Part shown: piece by piece, positions 49,559-62,850 of the stretch
How the letters are laid out: the number at the start of each line of letters is the position of its first letter
Position numbering within the stretch: position 1 is the stretch's first letter
Origin: Cloeon dipterum
Lineage: Eukaryota > Arthropoda > Insecta > Ephemeroptera > Baetidae
Reading direction: 5' to 3'
NCBI RefSeq assembly: GCF_949628265.1
Contig: NC_088787.1
Span: 26,712,501 to 26,776,500, forward strand
DNA: 64,000 nucleotides
Position numbers and translations under genes: made by a program
Notes under the pieces: model-generated
Told to the model about the DNA's origin: nothing
What the model saw: only the letters and a program-made list of their open reading frames with translations
Database searches by the model: none

Positions 49559-52500
49559 CTGTCAAAGGCTAATTATATGGCCAGACTGCAATATTTCAAG
49601 TTGTTTTGCATAATAAAATAAATTGGGCAAAATGTTAAAATTGTCATTTGTTTATTTAATTGTATTTTTCAGCTAAAAGAAATAATTTAAGATAGTGGTT
49701 TCAGTCAATAATATGAGCAAAGGAATTAGTTTTGGAATATTTTACAATTTAAAAATTATTAATTCGCTGGATTTACCTATGTTGGCTGAGAGATATACAT
49801 ATGCAACTTTTGCACAGTTCACTTGCTATATTCTCCGTCTTTCAAACATAAATATAAATTCAAAGTTCATGATTGACTGGAATCTAATGCTATAGGCACA
49901 AAAAAGACATTTCGACTCAAATTACAGTTTTAGCAGAGTGAGAGCAAAAAATGAATAGGCTGCAATCGATTCACTTTTTTGGGCGTTTGGGCGGTGGAAA
50001 TGAGAGCCACCGCCGAGCTGGTAATGCTGCTATGGAATTAAAGTAATTTGTCAGTGCGCGAACATAAAAGTCGGCCTAATGAAGCGCTGGGCGATGGGAA
50101 CGATGATTTCTGATTTGAAAGGATGCCGATGGATGTGCCGGTTCGACACCCTGTTGGGATAATTGACTGCCGCGCGGCTTCTTTTTACTCGTGTGTAATG
50201 ATGATGGCCAGTGAGCTGTTGCGCGAGTTCTTCGATACTATGACGACTCGATATTTCAGGACGAAGCATAAATCCGACTGCAAGCTTTGCGGAAATATCA
50301 CTGGTATTTTTTAGAAAAGGTTTCTATCAAATTATTGCAACATTTTATAACTAAAAGGTCATTCACATCTTATTTTCGTTAGTGCTATATTTTTTTATGT
50401 TACCAATGTATAGCATTAAATTAATTGTAACGCGGAATTTTTGCATTGCAGCATCTTGATTGGCAAATGGCAAACCCATCAAATTGGCGCAACCTCTGGT
50501 CCAATGTGCACGATTTAACCGGCCCTTTTTTCTATAATTTAATATAATTTCGAGTGATGGGAATTTCGTCACTGATGAAATTGCACAAAACTCGAGAAAT
50601 GCGCACGCCATTTCTCATCTGGCGTGCTCTTTGATTTCATGCCCCCGAGGTTAAGCCACCGCACTCTCTGCTGATGATCACTCGTCGGCGCGCCAAATCA
50701 CGAGATGCGGCTAATTCGATTCGTAGCATTCCAATTTTTTACTCTCGACCGCCTGCCATGACACACCACTCGGCATTATTAAAAACGCCAGGGCAGGCAC
50801 CCACAGCTGCTTGACGTTCGGAAATCTAGGCCGATAGAAATCATAACGCAAGTCGTGATGGATGATCCGCAGGCCGGGCTTTTAATTTGTTAATTCGCGG
50901 CCAGATTACACGTTATATGTAATGCCAAAGTTCAGCAGGCTGGCCGCCTCCGAGACGGACCGATGATTTGATTCCGGCGCGTGTTTTGACGCCCCACTGT
51001 GCGCACCATTCAATCCGAAAATCCATCTCTCAATATGCCTTAATGCACAATCAACCAAAGAGAATGAAAAATGAGTGATGGTTTTGCCCAACTGACTGCT
51101 ACAATGACTCAATTTGGGATAAAGCAAAACTCAATAAACCTGCTCACTACGTGGCAACTGAAGACTTCATTAGCAAGGTTTCCAATTCGACATCCAGCAT
51201 TCGTATTCATAGAAATTGATGAGTTTATGGTAATTTCCACTTCAAAAGCAATTTAATTAAATTAGGTGTTCCTGATTTTGTGACTTTCCAAGCAGATAGA
51301 TGTAATAAAGTGATTTTATGGTATTGGCATACAGCTCCTGTTTGATGGGAAACACGTTGAAAAGTTTCCTGTCGACTCCCTTTGTCAGTGTAATCGAATC
51401 ACAAACACAAATTGAAATCGGAGATAGCGGATCGTATATTGCTCCCGAACCCGCTGAGCTTGCTGCCCACGTTCCCATAGCCTCCTCGTGTCATTATGGA
51501 GAAGCGGCGCACAATTGATGAGTCTTCATCTTTCTTCCTTTCTTTCACTCCTAGCCCCAGCGTGCATTGATAGAAACGCATTTTATTTTGTTTCGAATTC
51601 AAATGTTGCACCGCTCTCGCTCCACTGCCGCTGAGTGTGACTAATTTCTAATGACTGAATTATTGAAGCATCAAAAATGAGAAGAATGAACGCGCTGGCA
51701 CTGCATTTCCGATTTTCGCCGCCAAATTTTGTGGTGAAATCCAAACACATGACGTGAAGTCAGCTGGAAATCTTGAGGAAAACGCAATCAGCAAGTCTGT
51801 GATGAATGCCGCCGCCGATGATGATGATGATGCAAATTGCTCTGAATTCCCTCCCAGTGTGGGAGGAAAAAATCAGCCAAAAACAGAGTTTTTTCATCGA
51901 ATGCCAAAGTTAAGAATCAGTAGAAAATTATTCCAGATCTAAAAAATCACTATACGGCACTTTTATAAGTTTAATATTAGTTTTTAGCAGACTCATGCTA
52001 TGAAATTTCGTCGTTTTTTCGAAAGAGTTAACTTTGGTAGGTCGATTTTATCGAGTTGAAAGATTTAGTTGTTTTAAGCGGAACAAATCTATTCGTAAAG
52101 GTATTTGGCAAGTGAAGTTGTTGTCTAAGGCAGTCAACTAACTAAATTTCTAATTCTTTTGTGTCTAAAATGTTTAGTTAAAAAAATTGGCTGATATTTT
52201 AAGCTTCTCTTTAGTTTGTTGGATCTTACCTTTATTGCGCCAGTAAGTGGCGGGGACCGCCATAGTATATTATTCTGTTTTAAAATTCAAATTGAACCTT
52301 AAGTTTTCTTATTTTTTCCTCTATTTGTTTAGAGTGGCGCATTGAAAAATGGATATCCAAGAAAGACACAAGGAAAAACTTGTTGGCAAAAAGGCCATTT
52401 CCTCTGGGGGAAAATTGCGAAAGTAGGCGAGAACAGCCCGGAAAATTTGGTTGTGCGAGCGGCTGGCTAAGCGCTTATCGTGACTTGATACGGCCGGTAA

Positions 52501-53285
52501 TAATAATAACATTTAGCGTCCCGCTCACCTGTTGGGCACCGGCCGGAGCAGGCAGGAATCTCAAGATACCCGTCTTTGGCAGCGAACACTCTAGCCGGCA
52601 GTCTAGCGCGCGTATTAACTTTGGGCTGGCCGCGGCTCGCGATAACGGCCACGGCGCTGGGAGCGGCGCTCGGCAGCCGGCGCCACGGCAGTTCTCCGGC
52701 ACCGAGGCCGCTCGCATGTTGCACGCGGGGACCTCATTCATGCTGGTGCCATGAATGGATCCGCATCAAGCTAGAACAACCACCAGCGGCGGCCGAGTGT
52801 GTAAAACACTGGGCTCACGGCCCCAGTGACTCAGCCGAAGCAATGATTTAGTTAGTCGAGCGGAGAAGTTTTGCTCCGACAACTTTCGGAATGAATTACA
52901 GCAGCTTTCTGGGTCAGCATTTGTAAGAAACGCAATGAATGAGAACAACAAACCAAAATTTCATTTTAATTCAATTGATGAACTTTAAATTTTAGAAACC
53001 TTCTTTATTTTTGCAATTAAGCCTCTCTTAAGAAAAATAATCAACAAAAATTGGAAGCGTGGACGCAACAAAATCAATTAATCAGGTGTGTTATGATTTT
53101 CCTACAAGTAATCTCACTCGTATGGCCAATCATTTGTGTTTTATTACAGACTCATTATTTGTTCTAATTTCAATTAAAATTAAAAATAGTGTGTGAAATA
53201 ATTTATCCGAGAAATATTCAGAGTAAACACAATTTCTTTAAAAGTACGAAAGATAATATGGACAGCAGGGGAAATTTATAATATT
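49559..53285. other. Gene-free stretch
   Basis: About 3.7 kb. A CpG-rich block at 52.4-52.85 kb has open frames in several phases on both strands. That is typical of stop-poor GC-rich DNA, not of a gene. A GCC/GAT trinucleotide run lies at 51808-51832. Confidence 0.45.
51808..51832. repeat. (GCC)3(GAT)5 trinucleotide repeat
   Basis: Three GCC units followed by about five GAT units. Confidence 0.8.
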
Positions 53286-53286
53286 G

Positions 53287-53332
53287 TAGTGCCTGCTAAG
53301 GAGAGTAGAGACTACTCTCCTTAGTGCCTGCT
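53287..53332. repeat. Perfect 13-bp hairpin with overlapping 11-bp direct repeats
   Basis: CTAAGGAGAGTAG at 53296-53308, loop AGA, and CTACTCTCCTTAG at 53312-53324 form a perfect 13-bp stem. TAGTGCCTGCT at 53287-53297 is repeated exactly at 53322-53332, overlapping both stem ends. Confidence 0.95.
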
Positions 53333-53334
53333 CA

Positions 53335-53532
53335 TAGGCGGCACTCTCCTCCACCTGGAAGCTGCAGGATCAATTGATCCGTTAGATCGGTTGTTGTCAC
53401 GCGAAGATGAACGTCGAGGGCGCGACTGCAGTGACGCCGTCCACGATAGCGGTCGTCGCGACGATCTGACCTACCACGAGAATTGCTGCTGTCCACCTGC
53501 ATTAGGTACATTTTCTCAGTCAAATTTCTCAT
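53335..53532 (-). pseudogene. Possible Arg/Ser-rich coding remnant
   Basis: The ATG at 53532 opens a 66-codon frame with SSNSRGRSDRRDDRYRGRR, then loses this character. A neighbouring frame of the same strand carries on in similar style (SRPRRSSSRDNNRSNGS, then WRRVPPMSRH and a stop). One frameshift near 53430 would join the two into an RS-like stretch, as in splicing factors. This is inference; it could be a chance frame in CpG-rich DNA. Confidence 0.2.
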
Positions 53533-54384
53533 GGTAACTTCAATAATAAAAATATTTTCCTTCCCGGATTTTCTGATATTTAGACCTCTTTCCAGCTTTG
53601 GATGATATTAAAAATATAAATCAAATGGCATAATCCATCATGATACAATGGAGATACAAAAAAATAAAATTTAATTTACAGCCTTAATAATACTACGGAA
53701 TATAAATATTTCTGAACTAGCAAACTCCAGTTAAATTATAAGCAAATTAACTAAAACAATGAACTACAGCACAAATAAAAATCAGGAAAAGAAAAAATTA
53801 ACTAAGATATTTCAGAACAAAACTACGATGCTGCTTGTGAGGTGAATCATCGTAGAAAGCCACCTTTGACAAAAATTCAATATCTCTGTTCATAATTTAT
53901 GGTTTGGCGTTTTCCTTTGGGAGCGCCTCTCAATAAAAATAATAGGAGGGAAGAACAAAGCGCAGGACTGCTGAACGCCTACTGCAAAATTCCGCATATA
54001 ATAACACAATCGATCAAAATAAATAACGTAAAGCAAAACGGATTGAATGAATAAAGTGTCTGATTGCAATCGGCGAACAAAATTAATGTATACAGCTGTT
54101 GGACACTCCTCGGGACGCGTCCCGAAACTCACTCTGTGCGGCAGCCAACACGATTTATTCAGCAGACAGACAAGACACGGTCGCTCACGTCAATGTCATC
54201 TTATTCTAAATCACATCAATAGAAATCACAGGCGCGCGGCAATTTATCACGTGTCGAAAAGAAATTCTATAAAAACCAACGCCCAGCGCCCATTATATTC
54301 CACGCCGATCTAATAACAATATCAAGGCCTGAAGAGAAGAATAAGAAAAAGTTAAAGATAATTTATACGTGTGCGAGAGGTGCT

Positions 54385-54398
54385 GCCGCCGCCGCCGC
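54385..54398. repeat. (GCC)n repeat
   Basis: Short GCC run. Confidence 0.75.
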
Positions 54399-57033
54399 GT
54401 TAAGATTTCCTCCTCTCTTCGGTAGACCATTCAATAATATATACGTCGCGCCCGCGGCCCAAAAATTACCAGGTATCACTCTCCTGGTCTGCGGTGTTTC
54501 ATCATGACAGTCATCAGCGTAATACACATCGCGATCGGTCTCTTTTTACTGGGAAACGCTATTAAGACGCAATCAATAGGAATGACAGGCCGAAAATGAA
54601 CACGATCAAAAGGAGCAGTGTGTGTTCATTAAAGAAATAATCTTCCTGGTGTTAATAATTTCATTTCCCTTGTGTTCAGCGCTCGGTTGATTATTTATGA
54701 TCAGCAATAATTGATTTTTTAATTAAACTCACTTCCAAATACAGATTGATTTATTCTCTTTAAAAATATTTTACAAACATAAGACTGAACACACATAAAA
54801 ACCCTAAAAATAAATAAATAAAATGTTTCTTTTGCTCAAAATGTTAGAATTTATATTATACAATGTTGTGTAAAATAAGATTTTTCAACAAACTATAAAT
54901 GATATCAAACAATTTTATTTGGCCTCTTATGGGTTTCCATTTCAGTGTTCTTTTTTATCAAGGTAAAAAAGTATGGTGCTATAGTAATCTTTATATGTAA
55001 GTACAACATTCAATGATACATAAATGTAAACATAAACAAATTTCAATTGCAAGTGAGGCAGATGATATTTTCAGCAGCGTACAAAGAAGGCTTGATGCGG
55101 TGGCAGTGAGAGCAATTCGGTAGCACATTCGATAAGGCATCTCGGGCGAGCGAAAGAGATGAATCATTATAGAGATGTATTTGAATGCCCACCCACGGAC
55201 TGCTCGGCGGACTGCGGCCACACCTCGATTCAATTCTTCTCGGCACTCATTTTTTTGATCAAACGGCGTCGATAATGGAGCAACATCGATCAAATCGAAT
55301 GTTACAATGCGCCATTTGAATTTTTAATTCAATAACTCGAGGGACAGGGGCCACACATTAGGTGGCTACATCCATCACGTGCACAGTAGCAGCGAGTCTC
55401 CGCGAGATTGAACGCGCGCATGCATCCGTCGGCCGGTCGACTGCTTGCTTCTTCGCCGGAGTAGCCCTCGAAATTTACATTTAATAATGGGCTTTATTGC
55501 TTCAGCTGGATTTTTATTGATCGGTTCGCAGCAGCCAGGCTCAAATTGCAGGTTATAAAAGTTAATCTCTCAATTTCGTTCCACTTTATTAATTTACAAC
55601 TTCAATCACGATTTTTTGAAATTGATTTTTTCCTTCCCTCCTGCGAGCTGCGATCGGTGTGTGGTTTCTGTGTGTTTTCTTTGAGGCCTGATTTAGTGCC
55701 GGCCATTCGGGGAAGTGATGCGGAACTTTTGATCAGTCACGATTTCGGTAAGGAATGAATATAAATTCTCCCCAGCCCTATAAATGTATATATACCAAAT
55801 GCCAATTGGGTCTACGATTTATTCCACGAATGTGTCTCTCTTTCTTCCATGAATGAAAGCGTTTTGCAGTTCTTCTAAAGCTATCAATTGTATAGGAAGC
55901 AGCATAAATCATTCATAAGAAATCAGACTTAACAATTAAATTATTATAGGTCACTCAGCAAAAACTGCTCATAATAAAAACGAAAATTTTCTATCCACAT
56001 CTATTTCTAAATTATTGAGTGATTGTAGCAAAACATTAAAAATGACATTTTTCACTATAGGGATTTTTAGCTGACACCGCTGACACGAATCAAACTTAAA
56101 TTTAATATCTTCGCTGTCACCCTCATAAAAAATTAGCCACTGTTGTAAGATAGTTTTTATAAATAATTATATTTTCGGAACCCCAGGTCTTGTCTAAACA
56201 AATTCGTTCACACACTAGATTGATTTATATCATTTTTATGAATCATATAAGGATACTTCACCCACACTCCCCAAGTATTAAAAAATCGATCATGGTGCGC
56301 GATAATTCATAAGATTGATTGGTATTCATTTAATTATTACTTTCCAGTTTCTTCTGGATTAATGTATTTTAGTGATTTTGCATCGTGACAACTACATATT
56401 TAGGTTTTTAAATCAAAGTGGAATGGCGCGCGCGTTGTGCCGTCAGAGACGGATTATGCGGTTAAGGGAAGAGCAGAATAAGCTCTTTTTCTGCAGCTCA
56501 CGGTTTGTTGTTGGTGCCTTTTGAGTATACATATACATACGCTAGGTACGGTGGCAGAGAGCACAGGAGCGCGCGGCGCATTGATTTTCCGAAAAACCAC
56601 AGACAAAAAGGAGAGGATATTAAAATATTTTGACCGCCCGGCAATTTCATTTCGAATAAATGCCTCTGAGGAGCAGATCCTTTTATCTTTTTAAAATAAT
56701 CCTTTATCTTATGCATTCTCCTTTGCACCGCAAAATACTTACCACAAAGGTTAGCCACACTTTTAGACCGCCACCGCTTATTTTAACCCTTTCTCTCCGC
56801 CCCGGCTCGCTCTAGCTCTCTCTGGCTTTGGCATTTTTTCCCTCTTGCACATAGTTGTGTTGTATTTCCTGAGCGGGCCCGAAACTCCTCCAGTCTCTGC
56901 CAGATATGAAAGGGGTTGCGCTCGCTCTCTCTCTAAGCTGCAATATTAAATATATAGACAGAGGGCGGATGCGACTTTTTATCTGTGGTGGCGAATGGAA
57001 TTCAACCCTGTGATGCCGAATGCTCATCTCTCG

Positions 57034-57060
57034 CCCGCCGCCGCCGCTGCCGCCACCGCT
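57034..57060. repeat. Imperfect (GCC)n repeat
   Basis: GCC units interrupted by GCT and ACC. Confidence 0.75.
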
Positions 57061-58207
57061 ACCGCATAACTCAAAGAAATGCCCCAGCAGCGCTAAACGG
57101 AAATTTGCCGAGCACTCCAAAAATCTCGCAAATTATATGCGATATTGTGTGTCTGTCTCGCTTCGCGCCGCCCACCACATGCAAATTTATTCTTTTCATA
57201 ACTCAGAGTAGGCCTACATTTCATCACGCTACTGGCTCCGATTTTATAGCGTTCTAAGCCACACGCAATTTTTTGGTTCTTAAATTCAAGGAAAACACTA
57301 TGGGTCATGTAATAGAACGTACGTTAGAAAATAATAAATAAATAAAAGTGTATATCATCAAAACATAATTGATTCTGGTATGGGCATTAGATTTGCTTGA
57401 GAATAAAAAATTTCCTGGATTTGAGAGACTTAAAATATAATACACAAAGACATTAAATTTTTTATACAATTTATTTCTAACAAAAAGGTATAGGTACGTT
57501 TATTTTAGATGATAAGCTCTTTTTTCTGAATATTCAATCGTCATTGGGATCATCAAATGTGCACGATTAAGCATTAAATAATATGAAGCCATTTCAATTC
57601 TATATTTAAAATCGTATAAAGCTGTCCAAATCAACTACAAATCCTTGAAAAACCTGATGTTTCTCTTTCCCGAGAGGTTAATTATATTAGTTGAAATATT
57701 TCACCCATTTTTTTTTTTTTATATAGAGTTCACATAACGAAGAAAGAAACAAGTGAAAAAATCACGGCCTTCAGAAATAGTGCAAACACATAAATTTGTA
57801 AATCAACTATTTAGCTCCACGGTACAATATTTTTTTAAATGAATTGAATATACCAATCGAAATCTACACTTCTTTGAGTTGCCAAGCACACAAATATATC
57901 ATTTGAGGAAGCAATAAAAATCCACATTTTTTATCAACTAGATTGAAGGCCGAAGAGAAGGAGTTGGCCAAAAGCGCGCCTGATGCGTGCATTGGCATGT
58001 TCGGTATACACTTAACACATGTAAACTGTTATTAATTACTGCGCAGCGAAGACGCTCCAGTAAAAAGTTGCAGAACAGGTTCCTGCGCGCCGGCAGACGT
58101 GAATGTATGGGATGCTCGGGCTGCTTCTGCTGATCATCATTCCGCTCCATACGTTTATTGCGTGTGCGGCTCATTGTGTGTGTTCCCTCCTCTTTTTATC
58201 TGGCGCA

Positions 58208-58224
58208 ACACACACACACACACA
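58208..58224. repeat. (CA)8 microsatellite
   Basis: A perfect AC run. Confidence 0.85.
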
Positions 58225-61200
58225 AACGGCGTGTTAATGTCTTTTCAATAGCACCATCACGCGCCCAGGCCCAAAACGTATGCCTATTATCCGCAGTACA
58301 CGTGTAATGCTACAATATCCGAACGGGCATGCTGCTTGTTCCAATCGTTTTATTGCTATTTTGCACGCAGTGTGCGGCACACACACGCGCGCTCTCGTCT
58401 GCGTATTTGCTAATCAATATGCAAATTGTTCGGTCGGCCTCTGCCCTTCAGCTATTTGCACCGAGAGAGGTGTGAAAAGCATTGTAATGAATTGGATCGC
58501 TTAAGTAATAATCGTTTTATTGCTTCCGAAAATTGAATACTAATTGTTTCGACTAATGCAAGGCAAAAATATTTCTTTACTGTATTTCATTCGTTGTTGT
58601 CATTTCAATCACTGAAACGTAATACGATTTACCATTGACTCTATTCTGCATTTTACAAATAAATTTTGCTTGAAGTGGAATAAAAAATATATTAAATGAG
58701 CTAAATAATGCTAAATTACAGCATTTCAACATTTAATTTTTTTACTTTAGAAAAGGGTTGGAGAGATAATCGGACACGCGGCTGTAACGTAAAAAATCAA
58801 ATGAGCAACAGCTGATGTTTTTAAAAGGTGCACCTGCCCTTCTCCAGTCCACTGAAAGACGAATAGCAGGAAATAAAGGTGGAAGAGGCGACCGATTGTG
58901 CCAGAGAGCGTTTGACGCAACAACACCCATGCAGCCCATCATCTCGTCTTTCTTACCAACATACACCCGCACTCACACACACACAGAGCAGACAGGCGGG
59001 TCTTTCCTTTTCTTTAAAAAATGACCTCGCCGCTTTTTTTGTTTGAGTCATTAAGCCATAAAGAGATTTAGTGCCAGGGAAAATCAATTTGGTATAGAGG
59101 AGACTTCGTTCTATAATAATAATGCGTTCGCTCGCGAGGTATTTATGATTGCCCGTCATTAGCGAGCCGCGCGGCAGAGGATGGGGTCATTATTGGATTC
59201 AGGAAACGCGGCCTGTGTGTGAGCTGTGTGCATTTCGCTCTCTGGAAAGAAATTAGGAAAGGGGTAACTTAAGGAACTGCTGGTGCGTTAGGATCGCGAC
59301 TTAATGCACCGGCAAAGCAAACAATCACAATATTTCTTCCGGTCGAGTGTGGTCGAGCTCCTGCAGCAATTTGGTTATTATTACTCCATTCCCCATTCCT
59401 ATTTTTTACATTCACCCTTTGTTTCACTTGCTATATTAATATATTATACAATTCGACCAAAGCTTATAAATGAAAAAAATATAACTAACGCGCTTCTTAC
59501 AAATATTTTTCATTAGAAATGGATTACGACGGTCTGTTTAATGTGATAACATTTAACAAGCAAAGGAAATTTCCTATGAAGGAAGGATATTTTAAGAGTT
59601 AAATGAAACGGTTTTGTCCACATAAAAATCAGATTATTTCTATCTCGACCAGTTTTCAGCTGATTCATTTACTCTAATCATGAAAGGGATAGTTTTGTTA
59701 ATTACACGAGTTTTACACATTAAAAATGATTTTGTTAAAAATAGAGTGCCAAACCTGATCGTTCGTTTCTTGATCAGTGAGAACGTGTTATTCTGATATT
59801 TTTTCAAAAATTATTTCAAGCAAAAAGGTTTGAGCAGTAAAGAATTTTTCAGCACTCCCTGCTTAATGTTCAGTATAAAATTGAAAAAGTGATTCGGTTG
59901 AAGTCAAAAATTAATAATTATAAAAATATTTAATCAGTTAGTCTGGTTTTGACTGGAACGAGAATGAGGCTGAAGAAGGAAATCGATAGGACGTCAATGC
60001 TTGGCGCCGATTTTGTCCCTCGCATGCGATCACCGCAGACACAAAAACCACACACGCAGCAATCAACCTGAAAAATACACTCACAATACTTTGTGGTGTT
60101 TCCACGTACAAAGAGCTATTATTTACCAAAATCGATTCCCTTTAAATAATAACCCCGTGTTTTCTAATGCTTCGCGGGAAACGCTAAATGCGCCGTGTGT
60201 GTTGTATTATTATGATTATTTTTATTGACTCGCGATGATGGGTGCCGCGCGGATGAAAGGAAATAAAAAGAGACACGTATTAAACAAACAGATACCCCTT
60301 TTTCTGGAGATTGTGAGCGAGCGCATACCGCAGACCGGAGCACCTATTGATGACTCAAGGGATTTTCTGTTTGTTCTGCGTCGTTTTATGGGAGAGAGAG
60401 AGCCAGCAATCGTTCGGGTATTTATTTTCCTGATAAATTTTTGGAATCCGTCGTGCAGGCCGCTGGCTTTCAAAGCACTACTAGCGGTCACAGTGCGAGC
60501 GCCGATATCAAAACATCTGGGATTCGCGGAAACGCTCTATCGGCCGTTATTAGGAATCATTTTTATTTGTGGTTGATGTGGCGCGTCTATTGGAATTGCC
60601 GAGAGAAATAACTCTTAATCAAGTGTGATACAAACTTTTGTATCGGAATCTCAAGGAGGACACACACTCAGTTCTGTTAGTCACTCTATGATACAGCAAA
60701 TACATTATGACTAACGATAAAATTATTTGCTTTGAAAAATTTTAATTAAGTTGACAGACAAAAATAAAAGTTTTAACGAAAAAACTCACGAATATTTGAT
60801 GATCAAAATTGACCCATCTTTAAGATCTTTAATTTCTTTTGATTTATGTGCAATCCTTTTAGCATCGATTTTCTCGAGTTATATAGCGACCACACAAAAT
60901 GTTGTGAGTGAATATGCAAATTTGATAATTACATGCGAAGTCAACTTTCCTATAGCATAGTCTTTTACGTACTGCTCTCTATATCAATTTAGTACCGTTT
61001 CAGAAATTACCCAGACTAAATATTTTTGGCAAATGAGGTCACAACAATTGCTCATCCAAGTTGAACACTGCACTTGAGTGTTGTTAAGCAAACAAATTAA
61101 TTGGTCAAAATTGCGCGATAATTGTGCTTATCCTGCTTCCGGCGTTCTCGTGTTTTTTATCCACATTTTTTGCTACACGGAGTAAGGTTTGAAATAATTG

Positions 61201-62827
61201 CTATGCCTAATTGCACGCACCTTTCCAAGCAATTATTTCGGCGTGAATTAAATACCGCCGACGTGAAAAGGAGAAAGCTGAAGGGTTTGCATGTGAGGTA
61301 AAGTCGCCAAGCAGAAATCAATTGTTCGTTTGACATGTGTTTAATGCTCACAATTTGCCTTCTTCTTTCCACATAATTGCATTCTTAACTGTTGTATGCT
61401 CTAAGCGGGTTCATTACTCAAAAGAACGATAATTCATGATTTTTAATTATCACGCTCTCAAGGTGATATGCGTGCGAGTAATATGAGAAAATAGTTTATG
61501 TGACTTTGTCAATAAGATTTCCACTGCAGATCAACGGACACTTGTCGACTGCTGTGTTAATAGGATTTATGGCAGTCATTACTTTATATGAGCTGCTTTG
61601 CTGCGAGGAAAATTGAAATTGCTGTAAAGGAGTAAAAGATTTCTTAATATGCAAGAGGGATTAAAATGTGATTCTATTTATAACGAGAGATGCAGATGAC
61701 TCTTCAATACTTTTATTTGATATTAGACGCTTTCTTCCTAAAATATGAATCGGTGTAGTATTTTTCAAGCTTCCTATGGATGGCAAAAAATGACAGCAAT
61801 TATTATTTACAAAATACGAAATTTAGAGATGATCGGTAAAAACGCTGATATTATTGAAAGATATTTTCACACATACGTAATTATATTTTTAGACTAACAA
61901 TATTTTCTCTCATTATCAGAATATTTCGAAAAATTTAAAATGGCCAGACGTCTAGTTAATAAAAGAAATGTTCAAATTAACAGCTGAATTTCGATTATGA
62001 GTAATTTCAAAGGCTCGTAAATTGAAGAGTTGAAAACATCGCCTTTTTTGATCCGAATAAACTGACTTATTAGATGACAGAATTACAATTTTGGTCCAAC
62101 AAATCGACTTAAAATCAGTCAGTAACAACGAAAATTTGTTAATTTTTTTTTAATGGAAGCTTATGAAAATATGACCTGGTATTTTCTTGAATCCAAGATT
62201 TTCCCTCTCTTTCTATTTATTAGGATATATTTTATAGAGAACTCATGTCATGATATTTCAGTCAGTATACTTAAACAATTAGCTCATTATGAACCAGCAT
62301 GATTTATAAATATATTTATTTAGCACTTCGATTATTAATCAGAATTGATAGAAAACACTAAACATAAGATTATATGAAATAGAAGAAAAGTTGTCTTTTA
62401 TTTTTTCACTCCGCTAATTTGTGGGTAATACAAACTAGCAGCCGTCATATAAAGCGTGATTAGATCTATCAAAATATTCCCATGCGCATTGAGTAAGGTA
62501 ATAACTGCCTCCTTAGTTTCTCCAATAACGTAATTACCAATAATTGCCTCGCATAAAGTGCCGCGTAATTTCAATAAACATTTCAAAGACGCCGTTCGCG
62601 AGACAGGCGCTGTTGTGCGTCGAAGGTGAATTAAGAGCTGCATCGGCGAAGCGATGCGATGTGACACACGCTCCGCTGAGAAAACGAGCTTTGCCGTGAG
62701 CGAGATGTCAAACAGGGTCAATGAGAGAGTAATAAGCGTCAAGATTTCTCGAGTGTGTTTAATGCAGACAATTAGCGCAAACACGCCGATCAATCACAAC
62801 AGCGTGCGGTGCGAAGAACGCGTCACG

Positions 62828-62850
62828 ATGGGAATCGTATGGATTCCCAT
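62828..62850. repeat. Inverted repeat, 9-bp perfect arms, 5-nt loop
   Basis: ATGGGAATC at 62828-62836 pairs with GATTCCCAT at 62842-62850 around the loop GTATG. Confidence 0.85.

Noticed and set aside
52380..52854. Overlapping open frames in a CpG-rich block
   Set aside because: Open in several frames on both strands, which reflects composition rather than coding.
60235..60576. 113-codon open frame, plus strand
   Set aside because: No domain and no gene context. Overlaps a similar frame on the opposite strand.
62398..62793. 131-codon open frame, minus strand
   Set aside because: Hydrophobic start and no known family; a similar-length frame runs on the other strand. Kept out for lack of any positive support.
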